Assembly: GCF_001592265.1 (NCBI RefSeq)
Contig: NZ_BCWP01000018.1
Coordinates: forward strand, 1 to 64,000
Direction of reading: 5' to 3'
DNA from: Curvibacter delicatus NBRC 14919
GTDB taxonomy: Bacteria; Pseudomonadota; Gammaproteobacteria; Burkholderiales; Burkholderiaceae_C
DNA: 64,000 bases
In this document: piece after piece, positions 41,013 to 49,943 of the stretch
How positions within the stretch are numbered: the first letter of the stretch is position 1
How the letters are laid out: every line of letters begins with the position of its first letter
Made by a program: the position numbers and the translations under genes
Notes under the pieces: generated by a model
Seen by the model: only the letters and a program-made list of their open reading frames with translations
Database searches by the model: none
Told to the model about the DNA's origin: nothing

Positions 41013-41958
41013 CTTCGTGAAAATCGTGGCAGGCCGGCATCAGCGGTGCGGTCGAGACCTGCAGCGTGGTGTGGTCGATGCGGAAACGCTCGTGCAGCGC
41101 CTCGCTGGTCTGACGCAGGAAGTCATCACCCGCATGGCCTGCGGGCATGACCAGGTGCGCGGTCAGCGCCACCTGCGTGGTGCTCATGGCCCAGACGTGC
41201 AGGTCGTCCACCCGTGCCACGCCCGGGCGCGCGGCCAGCCAGGCGTGCAGGGCCGGCAGGTCGATGTGCGGCGGCACACCGTCGAACAGCAGGTGCAGCG
41301 ACTGGCGCAACAGGCCCCAGCTGCCGACCACGATGACAACGGCGATGCCCAGGCTGATCACCGGGTCAAGCCAGGCCCAGCCCTGCCACAGGTAGAGCGC
41401 ACCACCGATCACCACGCCCAGCGACACCAGCGCATCGGCCGCCATGTGCAGGAAGGCGCCGCGCACATTGAGGTCGTGCTCGCGCCCGCGCAGGAACAGC
41501 AGGGCGGTGGCAGTGTTGACCACGATGCCCATGGCCGCCACCGTGATGATGGTCCAGCCTTGCGTGGCCTCGGGGGTGCCCAGCCGCTGCAGGGCTTCCA
41601 GGGCCAGTGAGCCCATGGCCACCAGCAGCAGCACGGCGTTGGCGAAGGCGGCCAGGATGGAGGCGCGCCGCCAGCCATAGGTGTGGCGTACATTGGGTTG
41701 CAGCCGGCCTGCCAGGGCGGCCACCCAGGCCAGCAGCAGGCCGGCGACATCGCTCAGGTTGTGGCCGGCATCGGCCAGCAAGGCCAGCGAGTTGATCTGC
41801 CAACCGTAAAAGGCCTCGATCGCCACAAACGCCAGGTTGAGGCCGATGCCGAGGGCAAAGGCCCGGCTGAAGCTGGCCGGAGGCGTCGGGTGGTGATGGC
41901 CATGCGCATCGTGGTGGTCGTGCGCGTGATCGTGATCGTGAGGGGAATGGACGCTCAT
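40999..41958 (-). CDS. Cation diffusion facilitator (CzcD/ZitB-like)
   Basis: A 319-residue inner-membrane transporter. The N-terminus is a His/Asp metal-binding tail (HDHDHAHDHHDAHGHHH). Six helices follow; HNLSDVAGLLLAW and HMAADALVSLGVVIGGALYL carry the HxxxD transport-site pairs. The C-terminal cytoplasmic domain contains VARVDDLHVWAMSTTQVALT. It should export Zn2+, Co2+ or Cd2+ using the proton gradient. The last codons fall in a gene-end repeat. Confidence 0.93.
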   Translation of the reverse strand: MSVHSPHDHDHAHDHHDAHGHHHPTPPASFSRAFALGIGLNLAFVAIEAFYGWQINSLALLADAGHNLSDVAGLLLAWVAALAGRLQPNVRHTYGWRRASILAAFANAVLLLVAMGSLALEALQRLGTPEATQGWTIITVAAMGIVVNTATALLFLRGREHDLNVRGAFLHMAADALVSLGVVIGGALYLWQGWAWLDPVISLGIAVVIVVGSWGLLRQSLHLLFDGVPPHIDLPALHAWLAARPGVARVDDLHVWAMSTTQVALTAHLVMPAGHAGDDFLRQTSEALHERFRIDHTTLQVSTAPLMPACHDFHEGKGH

Positions 41959-42048
41959 GCAAATCGGTCAGGGTGTGGGTGTCTTGCACAGTATGCCGTG
42001 CGGCGTTTGCCCACGTCGGGCGCAATGACCTTGGGCTACGATGGCGGC

Positions 42049-43287
42049 ATGTCGAACACCTCCTCAAGCCCTGTGACGCCGGTCAGCCTGCGCCAGGATG
42101 CCAGTTTGATCGGCCTTATTGGCCTGGCGCACCTGATCAGCCATTTCAGCCAGCTCCTGCTGCCACCGCTGTTTCCGTGGTTGAAGGGGGCGTTCAACGC
42201 CAGTTATGCCGAGCTCGGTTTCCTGATGACGATCTTTTTTGTCGTCTCCTGCACGGTGCAGACGCTCTCGGGCTTCTGGGTTGACCGTTACGGCCCGCGG
42301 CCGGTGCTGTACGCAGGCCTGGGCCTGCTGGCGTGTGCCGCCTTCGGCTTCGCCCTGAGCACCAGCTACCTGATGTTGATGCTGTTTGCCGTGGTGGCGG
42401 GTGCCGGCAACGGTGTGTTCCACCCGGTGGACTACACGCTGATCAACCGCAAGGTCAGCGCGCCGCGCCTGGGCCATGCCTACAGCGCACATGGCATCAG
42501 CGGCAACCTGGGCTGGGCGGTGGCGCCGGCCCTGCTGGTGCCGCTGGCGCTGCTGTTTTCCTGGCGGGTGGCATTGGCGGCCGCCGGCACCCTGGTGCTG
42601 GCGGTGCTGGCCCTGTGCTGGGTTCAGCGCTCCCGGCTGGCCCTGTCTGCCAGCGCGCCGGTGGGGCGGCCGACGGCCGGCGCCGTTGCCGAGAGCAGTC
42701 TGGCCTTTCTGCGCATTCCCGCGGTCTGGATGTGCTTTGCCTTTTTCTTCATCTTCGCCATGGCCTTGAGTGTGGTGCAGGCCTTCGCACCGGAAGCGGC
42801 GCGCCAGCTGCATGCGGTGCCGTTGAGCCTGGTGGCGGTGTGCCTGACGGCCTACATGGTGGCCAGCGCCAGCGGCATGCTGGTAGGCGGCTTTCTGGCC
42901 AACGACCCGGCGCGCAGCGAACGCGTGGTGGGCGGCGGTTTTGCCGTGGCAGCCAGCGTTTCGCTGCTGCTGGGCCTGGCTTCGCTGCCGGCGGTGGCGG
43001 TACCGCTGCTGTTTGCCCTGATGGGGTTTGCGGCCGGCTTTGCCGGCCCGTCACGTGATCTGCTGATCAAGCGCTCCACACCGGAGAACGCCAGCGGCCG
43101 TGTCTACGGCGTGGTGTATTCGGGGCTCGACATCGGCCAGGCCGTCTCACCGCTGATCTTCGGCGTGCTGATGGACCAGCAGGCCTGGCGCCTGCTGTTC
43201 GTCGGCTTGGCGCTGGTGCAGCTCACGCTGGTGGTGACGGCCTTCCGCGTGCGGCGCGTGCGGCGCACTGTGGCGGTGGCGGCCTGA
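42049..43287 (+). CDS. MFS transporter
   Basis: A 412-residue protein with about twelve hydrophobic helices and a clear MFS loop motif in SGFWVDRYGPRPVLYAG, plus AGNGVFHPVDYTLINRKVSA and PSRDLLIKRSTPENASGRVY. The latter stretches are like fosmidomycin-resistance (Fsr)-type MFS proteins, but the substrate is unknown. The ATG at 42049 is chosen because the preceding in-frame sequence overlaps the divergent CDF gene's promoter. Confidence 0.88.
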   Translation: MSNTSSSPVTPVSLRQDASLIGLIGLAHLISHFSQLLLPPLFPWLKGAFNASYAELGFLMTIFFVVSCTVQTLSGFWVDRYGPRPVLYAGLGLLACAAFGFALSTSYLMLMLFAVVAGAGNGVFHPVDYTLINRKVSAPRLGHAYSAHGISGNLGWAVAPALLVPLALLFSWRVALAAAGTLVLAVLALCWVQRSRLALSASAPVGRPTAGAVAESSLAFLRIPAVWMCFAFFFIFAMALSVVQAFAPEAARQLHAVPLSLVAVCLTAYMVASASGMLVGGFLANDPARSERVVGGGFAVAASVSLLLGLASLPAVAVPLLFALMGFAAGFAGPSRDLLIKRSTPENASGRVYGVVYSGLDIGQAVSPLIFGVLMDQQAWRLLFVGLALVQLTLVVTAFRVRRVRRTVAVAA

Positions 43288-43384
43288 AGTCGTTTGGCCG
43301 GGCCCACTCGGCAACGGCGCTCCTGATCCAGACCACCAGGGCGTCGCTGGCTTTGCATGGGCACTGAAGCACCCGGCACCAGCA

Positions 43385-44644
43385 TCAAAGCAGCCGGAAG
43401 GCCAGGATTGCCACAAGGGTCGGGGGCAAGGCGGCGATCAGCAGCCCCAGCGGCTGGATGGTGTTGTCGGAGAACTTCTCCTTCAGGATGGCCGCCCCAG
43501 CGGGGTTCGGCGCATTGGCAATCAGCGTCAGCCCTCCTCCGGTGACAGCGCCCGCCACAAGTGCGGTCTTGAACTCCAGACTCAAACCGTTCACCAGCGA
43601 ACCCAGATAGGTCAAGGCAGCGTTATCCGTGATGGCCGTCAAGGCGGTGGCGCCGAAGAAAACGGTGTTGGCATCCATGCCCATCAGAACAGGCTCCAGC
43701 CACCACTGCTGCACCCCGCCCAGCACCACCAGGCCTGCCAGGAAGAAGGCCACCAGCAAGGCTTCCCGGAGGATGAGTTGGTCTTGGTGCCGCTGGTAAG
43801 CGGTGGTGAACCCCAGAAAGAAAAGGAACAGGCCCATGAACACGGCAGGGTGGTGGGCGAACACCACCACCGCGGCCAGAAAGAAAAGATGCACCAGCAC
43901 GACCGACAGCGGGACAGGGGCGGTCGACGTTGTCGGCTGGGTTGCCATGTGCCCGAGTTCACGCCGGAACAGCAGCATGGCGCAGCCAGCGTTGACGAAG
44001 ACGGCGATGGCAGCCTTCCAGCCGAAGTTCGCAACCATGAACCAGATATCCCAGTTCCACTTGGCTGCCACCATCAGGACGGGTGGTGCGGCAAAGGGGG
44101 TCAAGGTGCCGCCGATGGAGACATTGACGAACAGAACCCCGAGGGTGACGTATTTCAGCTTGGTGGAGACTTCGCGTGCAAACAGGGTGTCGCGCAACAT
44201 CAGGGCGGCCAGGGTCATCGCCGCGGGCTCGGTGATGAAGGAGCCGAGGATGGGCACACAGGAGAGCAGCAGGAAGTAAAGCGCCATGCCTGGCGGCAAA
44301 GGCACGTAGCGGGCGATGAAACGGACGGCCGCACCGGCAAATTGAAGAATGGGGCGTGTGCCCGCAATCACCATGATGGCAAAGACGAACAGGGGCTCGG
44401 TGAAGTTGCGGGAATCGAGGTAGGCGGTGGCCTCCTGTTTTCCACTGAGGCCGAACATGAAGAGCATCAGAACCATTGCCCAGAAGCCGAAGACGACCTC
44501 GACCTCACCCAGCAGATGCCAGATGCCCGCATGGCGCGTCTGGGTGTGGGCCAGATGCTCGAAGAATTTGGTTGAGAAGGTGTGCAGAACAGCCAAGCCG
44601 AAGAGCGTGGCGCCAATCATCTGAATGAGGGTAGGAGATGTCAT
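43385..44644 (-). CDS. Putative Na+/H+ antiporter (PF07399-like)
   Basis: A 419-residue protein with about eleven to thirteen membrane helices. It begins TLIQMIGATLFGLAVLHTFS with TKFFEHLAHTQTRHAGIWHL, and has ILGSFITEPAAMTLAALMLR, FVNVSIGGTLTPFAAPPVLM and FFGATALTAITDNAALTYLG, the pattern of the putative Na+/H+ antiporter family related to NhaD/ArsB. The acidic residues in ITEP and ITDNA may be ion-binding. It is convergent with the MFS gene. Confidence 0.85.
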   Translation of the reverse strand: MTSPTLIQMIGATLFGLAVLHTFSTKFFEHLAHTQTRHAGIWHLLGEVEVVFGFWAMVLMLFMFGLSGKQEATAYLDSRNFTEPLFVFAIMVIAGTRPILQFAGAAVRFIARYVPLPPGMALYFLLLSCVPILGSFITEPAAMTLAALMLRDTLFAREVSTKLKYVTLGVLFVNVSIGGTLTPFAAPPVLMVAAKWNWDIWFMVANFGWKAAIAVFVNAGCAMLLFRRELGHMATQPTTSTAPVPLSVVLVHLFFLAAVVVFAHHPAVFMGLFLFFLGFTTAYQRHQDQLILREALLVAFFLAGLVVLGGVQQWWLEPVLMGMDANTVFFGATALTAITDNAALTYLGSLVNGLSLEFKTALVAGAVTGGGLTLIANAPNPAGAAILKEKFSDNTIQPLGLLIAALPPTLVAILAFRLL

Positions 44645-44784
44645 AGGTCATGCCAAAGCTGCGAGGCGGCCCGACCTTCGCATGAACCTGCTGCAGTCAA
44701 CTGCAGCACCCGTTTGCAGTTTAGCGCATGTGTTTTTTCACTGCGTCCAGCAGGGAGTCGGCCAACGTGCCATCCTGTGCCGCG

Positions 44785-45735
44785 CTAGAAGAGATAGTGC
44801 AGTGTGAACATCACATTCGTCTGTTCGGACCAGACCCGCACGCCGTTGGCCCAGACCTGTTCGGCTTTTTCAACCGTGTCCGACCAGAAATGATCACCCG
44901 TAGTCTCGATGCGCAGGTATTCAAACGTCACGCCTGCCGTCAGGTGCTTGTTCAGCGGGGCAGACAGTCCCACCTGCGCGTGCCAAGCGTTGCCGCGTGT
45001 GTCTTCATAGGTCATGCGGATGCCTCTGCGCAGCAGGTGGTGGTCCCGGTTTTTCCCGAAGACGATGGCGCCATCAATCTGGCTGGTCAATGTCAGGCCC
45101 GGCACGTTGACGTGTTTGCTCAAGTCATAGGCCATGCGCGCACCCAGGAAGTATTGCCAATACTTCTGGCTGAACCGGATTGCATCACCGTGCAGGGGGT
45201 CCGCAGCCCGGCCCGGATCGGCCGGATAGACCTGCAGGCCCTCGCGCGCGAGCAGGTTCAGATCCTGCCAACGCATCCCCACCACCGGCCGCACATCAAG
45301 CCCTTGGGGCAGGCGCAGCCAGTCGTTTACCCGCATGTCGGCATCCAGGCGCGCCATGTAACTCGGCTCAAACAGCATGCCGGATTCCGAATAGACATCC
45401 TTCACGTTGACGGGATGTGTCTCACCGGTCCAGTCGGAATCCTTGAACCGCTCGTCCGAGCGTTGCGACATGTTGCGCAGGAGTTCGCCGCTGACGGTGA
45501 ACCGGTCGAACTTGCGGCTGACGGCCAGCCCGCCGAACCAGCCGTTCATGGGGAATTCAAGTCGGCTCAACGGTGCTTGGTGCGGCGGGTCGGGGTTGCC
45601 AAATTCGTAGGAGGTATGGCTGCTGAAATAGCGTTTGGTGACGACGTCGACCGTCCAGTCCCCCAGCTCGGCGGCATGGCCAAGCACGGGGAGGACGAAG
45701 ATCAGCAGGGCGAGCAGCTTCAGCGCGGACGTCAT
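44785..45735 (-). CDS. Omptin-like outer-membrane protease family protein
   Basis: A 316-residue protein. A signal peptide (LKLLALLIFVLPVLGHA) precedes a beta-strand-rich mature region ending in LHYLF, as outer-membrane barrels do. The omptin active-site pairs appear in place: D99-x-D101 (ERFKDSDWTGE) and D231-x-H233 (FGKNRDHHLLR), matching OmpT Asp83/Asp85 and Asp210/His212. Omptins cleave peptides between basic residues at the cell surface. Overall similarity is remote, so a non-protease relative is possible. The ATG at 45735 is chosen for the signal peptide. Confidence 0.65.
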   Translation of the reverse strand: MTSALKLLALLIFVLPVLGHAAELGDWTVDVVTKRYFSSHTSYEFGNPDPPHQAPLSRLEFPMNGWFGGLAVSRKFDRFTVSGELLRNMSQRSDERFKDSDWTGETHPVNVKDVYSESGMLFEPSYMARLDADMRVNDWLRLPQGLDVRPVVGMRWQDLNLLAREGLQVYPADPGRAADPLHGDAIRFSQKYWQYFLGARMAYDLSKHVNVPGLTLTSQIDGAIVFGKNRDHHLLRRGIRMTYEDTRGNAWHAQVGLSAPLNKHLTAGVTFEYLRIETTGDHFWSDTVEKAEQVWANGVRVWSEQTNVMFTLHYLF

Positions 45736-45883
45736 GAGGCAATCAGTCTGCCATGACTTGTGCCGCCATGATTTGATGCACCACAACGGCCATGGCCAGC
45801 TGGGGTGCGCCCCTTCGGGCTTTGTGGGCGTGTTCGAAAGCCGTCAGCCGATCATCAATGCACACGGCTTTCGTGACGGGCGG

Positions 45884-46342
45884 TCAATGCTGGGCTGGGG
45901 CGCCGCCGGCCTTGGCATTGGCGTCCATGCCACCCTTGGCTTTCCAGGCGGTGAAGCCGCCGTCCAGAATTTTCACGTTGTCCCAGCCGGCGACACGCAG
46001 GGCAAAGCCGGCTTGGGAGGACAGCGTTCCGCCATTGCAATACAGCAGCACGGTCTTGTCTTTCGGGATCTGACTGCTTTTGGCCAGCACCTGCCGCCAT
46101 TCGATGTTGATGGCGCCCGGGATGTGGTCCTTGGCAAACTGCCCGGCATCACGTGTGTCGATGACCAGCATCCTGGCGTATTCACTTCTGGGAATCTGTT
46201 CCGGAAAAATCGTGGCGCCGCCGTAGTCCACAAACTCCAGGTAAGCGGCCATTTCGTCGACGGCAGCGGCCTTGTTGTCGGCCCAGGCGCTGGGCGCGAT
46301 GAGCGACAGGCCGATGCACAGCGCGGGGGAGATTCTTTTCAC
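45884..46342 (-). CDS. Periplasmic rhodanese-domain protein
   Basis: A 152-residue protein starting at GTG (46342). KRISPALCIGLSLIAPSAWA is a signal peptide; the rest is one rhodanese domain with VIDTRDAGQFAKDHIPGAIN and the active-site loop LYCNGGTLSSQAGFALRVAG (Cys102). The loop lacks the Arg normally found four residues after the Cys, so sulfur transfer may be altered. Substrate unknown. Confidence 0.82.
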   Translation of the reverse strand: MKRISPALCIGLSLIAPSAWADNKAAAVDEMAAYLEFVDYGGATIFPEQIPRSEYARMLVIDTRDAGQFAKDHIPGAINIEWRQVLAKSSQIPKDKTVLLYCNGGTLSSQAGFALRVAGWDNVKILDGGFTAWKAKGGMDANAKAGGAPAQH

Positions 46343-46531
46343 GGGCAGGTCTCTTTCATTTAAATAAGCATTGGCTAATGTAGCAAAGACTGTTCCGTGA
46401 AGGATGATTGAGCTGAAGCCGCATGTCATGGGGGAAGTGCGCCTTTGGCGCCACGCAGACAATGAAACAAAGATCCCGGCTCAGGGGCCCGGAAGATGCG
46501 GTCAGAAAAGCAGAAGGCCGCGCGAGATGCA

Positions 46532-47431
46532 CTACACCGCGCTGCGATGGCGGGCGATACAGGTGTCGAGCACTTCAGCGCAATCGCGCTGCCACCAGTT
46601 GTTCGTCGAGAAGATCTCTACCTCGCTGTAGCCGGCGAAGCCGGCGTCTTCCACCCAGCTACGGATACGCGGGATGTCGATGACGCCGTCGCCCATCATC
46701 CCGCGGTCGTTCAGCAGGTCGGTGGTGGGGGTGAGCCAGTCACACACATGGAAGGCCAGCACGCGTTGCTGCTCACCGGCGCGCGCGATCTGTGCCTGCA
46801 GCTTCGGGTCCCACCAGGTGTGATAGATATCGACTGCCACGCCCAGCGCACGTGGGCCGGCCGTCGATGCAGCGCTGACTGGGTCGAGCAGGTCGCAGAC
46901 GTCGAGCGCCTGCTCCAGCGTGTTGATGCAGGCGCGGTCGGCCGCGTACATCGGGTGCAGCGGCTCAATGGCCAGCGGCATGGCTTGCGCGCGCGCGTAT
47001 TCCAGCAGCTCGGCAATGCCATCCGTGACCTGGTTGCGCGCCAGGGCAATGTCCTTGTGCGCCGCCTGGCCGTCCAGCGCGCCGGGCAGGCCGCCCACCA
47101 CCAGCACCAGGCAGGCGGCGTTCAGCTCGCAGGCTTCGTCCAGCGCACGGCGGTTGTCGTCGCGCGCAGCTTTCAGGCCGGCCGCATCGGCCGCCGGGAA
47201 CATGCCGCCGCGGCAGTAGCCTGAGAGTTCGAAGCCATGTGTCTTGACCAGCTTCGAGACCGTGGCGAGGCCCGCCGCATGAACCTGGTCGCGCCAGGGC
47301 GAGATGGCACGGATGCCGCGCCGGGCGCAGGCTTCCAGGATGTCGGGCAGTGGCAGGTCGATACCGCGTTGCTTGCGCACGGTGGCGGTGTTGATGGACA
47401 GCCAGCGGTGGTCGGCAGAGAAATCGCGCAT
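46532..47431 (-). CDS. Sugar phosphate isomerase/epimerase family protein (AP endonuclease 2 fold)
   Basis: A 299-residue TIM-barrel protein. LSINTATVRKQRGIDLPLPD, AISPWRDQVHAAGLATVSKL, PLAIEPLHPMYAADRACINT (metal Glu), GVAVDIYHTWWDPKLQAQIA (metal Asp/His) and YSEVEIFSTNNWW are typical of the family of xylose-isomerase-like enzymes. It is the last gene of the minus-strand catabolic cluster, 17 bases after the DUF993 gene. Substrate unknown. Confidence 0.88.
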   Translation of the reverse strand: MRDFSADHRWLSINTATVRKQRGIDLPLPDILEACARRGIRAISPWRDQVHAAGLATVSKLVKTHGFELSGYCRGGMFPAADAAGLKAARDDNRRALDEACELNAACLVLVVGGLPGALDGQAAHKDIALARNQVTDGIAELLEYARAQAMPLAIEPLHPMYAADRACINTLEQALDVCDLLDPVSAASTAGPRALGVAVDIYHTWWDPKLQAQIARAGEQQRVLAFHVCDWLTPTTDLLNDRGMMGDGVIDIPRIRSWVEDAGFAGYSEVEIFSTNNWWQRDCAEVLDTCIARHRSAV

Positions 47432-47448
47432 GAACGTCCTTGTGTTGC

Positions 47449-48657
47449 TCAGTCGTCAATGCCGTGCAGTGCCAGCAGCGTTTTCATGCGGCGCACAGCC
47501 AACTCGGGTTGCTCCAGCAGGCAGGCGGCATCGGCCAGGCGGAACAGCTCGGCGAAGTGCAGCAGCGAACGCGTGCTCTGCTGACCGCCCACCATGGTGA
47601 AGTGGCTCTGGTGGCCGTTGAGCCAGGCCATGAAGACTACGCCGGTTTTGTAGAAGCGCGTCGGTGCGGCAAAGATGTGGCGTGACAGCGGTACGGTGGG
47701 GCCGAGGATGGTTTGAAAGCGTCCGGTGTTCCCCTGCGCCAGCTCACCCAGGGCGGCGCTGGCGGCCGGTGCGATGGCGTCGAAGATACCCAAGAGCGCA
47801 TCGCTCTGGCCATGCACGGTGGCGCTGCCAGCGCCATCACCGGCAATCAGCTCGGCGTAGTTGAAGTCGTCGCCGGTGTACATGCGCACGCCGTGCCCAT
47901 CGGCCCCGCCGGTGGTGGGAAGCCGCCGGCGCATGGCGATTTCCTTGTCCTTGTCGAGCAGCGAGATCTTGATACCGTCCACCTTGTCGGCGTGCGCCGC
48001 GATGATGCCCAGGGCCGTGTCCATGGCGCAGTCGAGATCGAGGCTGCCCCAGTAGCCGCTGAGCGCCGGGTCGAACATGTCGCCCAGCCAGTGCAGCACC
48101 ACGGGTTGCCTGGCCTGCGTGAGGATGCGGTCATAGACGCGCTCGTAGTCGGCGGGGCCCTTCGCCACACGGGCCAGTGCGCGGCTGGCCATGACGATGA
48201 GCTTGCCGCCTAGCTTCTCGATGGCCTCCATCTGTGTTTCGTACCCGCGGATCACGTCGTCCACGCTTTTCACCTCGTCCAGCACCAGATGGTCGGTACC
48301 GCAGCCGGAGGCCACGAAGGCGCCGGGCATGTCTTTCGCGGCATCAAGCGAGCGGCGGATCAGCTCCAGCGAGGTCGGCCAGTCCAGGCCCATGCCGCGC
48401 TGTGCGGTGTCCATGGCTTCGGCCACACCCAGGCCGAGCGACCACAGGCGGCGGCGATAGGCGATGGTGGCGTCCCAGTCCACCGCGCACTGCAGCCACG
48501 GGTCGATGGCGGCGCGCGGGTCGGCCACCACGTGGGCGGCCGAGTAGGCGATGCGGTTGAATTTCACGCCCGGCGTGGGCTGGATGGGGGTGGCGCCGCT
48601 GAGCTGGTAGGTCTGCAACTGGCCTGCCTGGGTGGGCAGGGACAAGGTCAATGGCAT
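47449..48657 (-). CDS. DUF993 family protein (aldolase-like TIM barrel)
   Basis: A 402-residue protein with VKFNRIAYSAAHVVADPRAA, DWDATIAYRRRLWSLGLGVA, EAMDTAQRGMGLDWPTSLEL, PVVLHWLGDMFDPALSGYWG and VDGIKISLLDKDKEIAMRRR. It matches the DUF993 family, which is distantly related to dihydrodipicolinate synthase; the Lys in DGIKISLLD is a candidate Schiff-base residue. No reaction is established. It follows the Gfo/Idh dehydrogenase and precedes the isomerase, so it may catalyse the carbon-carbon cleavage step. Confidence 0.85.
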   Translation of the reverse strand: MPLTLSLPTQAGQLQTYQLSGATPIQPTPGVKFNRIAYSAAHVVADPRAAIDPWLQCAVDWDATIAYRRRLWSLGLGVAEAMDTAQRGMGLDWPTSLELIRRSLDAAKDMPGAFVASGCGTDHLVLDEVKSVDDVIRGYETQMEAIEKLGGKLIVMASRALARVAKGPADYERVYDRILTQARQPVVLHWLGDMFDPALSGYWGSLDLDCAMDTALGIIAAHADKVDGIKISLLDKDKEIAMRRRLPTTGGADGHGVRMYTGDDFNYAELIAGDGAGSATVHGQSDALLGIFDAIAPAASAALGELAQGNTGRFQTILGPTVPLSRHIFAAPTRFYKTGVVFMAWLNGHQSHFTMVGGQQSTRSLLHFAELFRLADAACLLEQPELAVRRMKTLLALHGIDD

Positions 48658-48720
48658 GGAGATTTCCTTGGCGATGGCAGGGTAGGGGCGATGAAGTCAA
48701 GCATCAAATCGGCCCCAGGT

Positions 48721-48760
48721 CCTTGAAAAATAAGCGCAGGCAGCTATCAAACTTGTAGTG
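48721..48760 (-). repeat. GATAGC-type gene-end repeat, copy at the Gfo/Idh dehydrogenase stop
   Basis: On the minus strand it reads CTACAAGTTTGATAGCTGCC then TGCGCTTATTTTTC. It overlaps the stop codon (48747-48749) and last codons of the Gfo/Idh gene. Confidence 0.55.
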
Positions 48761-49910
48761 AAGGCACGTCGACCCAGCGACGCTCCTGCCAGCTTTGCAG
48801 CGCGGCTTCCACCAGCTGCACCCCTTTGGCGCCTTCGGGCAGCGTCCACTTGTAAGGCTCGTTTTCCACCACATGGCGGATGAAGTGTTCCCACTGGATC
48901 TTGAAGCCGTTGTCGTAAACCTGTGTGTCCGGCACTTCCTGCCACTGCTCGAAGAAGTTCATCATCTGCTTCTCGTCCGGGTTCCATACCGGGCGCGGCG
49001 TGGCCACGCGGCTTTGCGCGCGGCAGGAGGACAGCCCGGCCACGGCCGAGCCGTGCGTGCCGTCGACGTGGAAGGTGACCAGGTCGTCGCGGCGCACGCG
49101 CGTGGCCCAGGACATGTTCATCTGCGCGATCACGGGCTCGCCGTTGTGGCCGATGAGTTCGGCCGTGGCGTAGGCCGCGTCGTCGGCGGTGGCCTTGTAC
49201 GGTTTGCCGCTCTCGTCCCAGCGCTCGGGGATGTGGGTGGCGGCTATGCAGGAGACCGACTTCACTTCGCCAAACAGGTTGTCCAGCACGTAGCGCCAGT
49301 GGCACATCATGTCCAGGATCATGCCGCCGCCGTCTTCTTTGCGGTAGTTCCAGCTCGGGCGCTGGATCGGCTGCAGGTCGCCTTCGAACACCCAGTAACC
49401 GAACTCCAGGCGCACGCTGAGCATACGGCCGAAGAAACCGGCGCGGCGCAGCATGTCGAGCTTGCGCAGGCCGGGCAGGAACAGCTTGTCCTGAACGGCA
49501 CCGTGCTTGAGTCCCGACTGCTCCGCCAGACGCGCGATCTCCACCGCCTCGTTGAGGTTGGTGGCAATCGGCTTCTCGCAGTAGACATGCTTGCCGGCGC
49601 GGATCGCTTTGGCCAGCAGGGCGGGGCGCATCTGCGTGGTGCCGGCGTCGAAGAACACCGTGTCATCGGGGTTGGCCAGGGCCTGGTCGAGGTCGGTGCC
49701 CCAGCGCGTGATGCTGTGTGCCTTTGCCAGGGCTTCCATCTTCTCGGCGTTGCGGCCGATCAGGATCGGGTCGGGCATCACCCGGTCGCCGTTGGACAGG
49801 GTGACGCCGCCCTGGGCGCGGATGGCAACGATGGAGCGGATCAGGTGCTGGTTCATCCCCATGCGGCCGGTCACGCCGTGCATGATGATGCCGAGTCTTT
49901 GGGTAGGCAT
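48747..49910 (-). CDS. Gfo/Idh/MocA family oxidoreductase
   Basis: A 387-residue NAD(P)-dependent dehydrogenase. It begins RLGIIMHGVTGRMGMNQHLI, with the conserved HVYCEKPIATNLNEAVEIAR (EKP motif) and the C-terminal substrate domain YRKEDGGGMILDMMCHWRYV (conserved G-G...D..H). Such enzymes oxidise sugars, inositols or related cyclic polyols. It lies 33 bases downstream of the Bug receptor gene in the same direction. Confidence 0.92.
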   Translation of the reverse strand: MPTQRLGIIMHGVTGRMGMNQHLIRSIVAIRAQGGVTLSNGDRVMPDPILIGRNAEKMEALAKAHSITRWGTDLDQALANPDDTVFFDAGTTQMRPALLAKAIRAGKHVYCEKPIATNLNEAVEIARLAEQSGLKHGAVQDKLFLPGLRKLDMLRRAGFFGRMLSVRLEFGYWVFEGDLQPIQRPSWNYRKEDGGGMILDMMCHWRYVLDNLFGEVKSVSCIAATHIPERWDESGKPYKATADDAAYATAELIGHNGEPVIAQMNMSWATRVRRDDLVTFHVDGTHGSAVAGLSSCRAQSRVATPRPVWNPDEKQMMNFFEQWQEVPDTQVYDNGFKIQWEHFIRHVVENEPYKWTLPEGAKGVQLVEAALQSWQERRWVDVPSLQV

Positions 49911-49943
49911 GTCGTGGGTCTCTTCTCTGGGTTCTCTGGGGGG

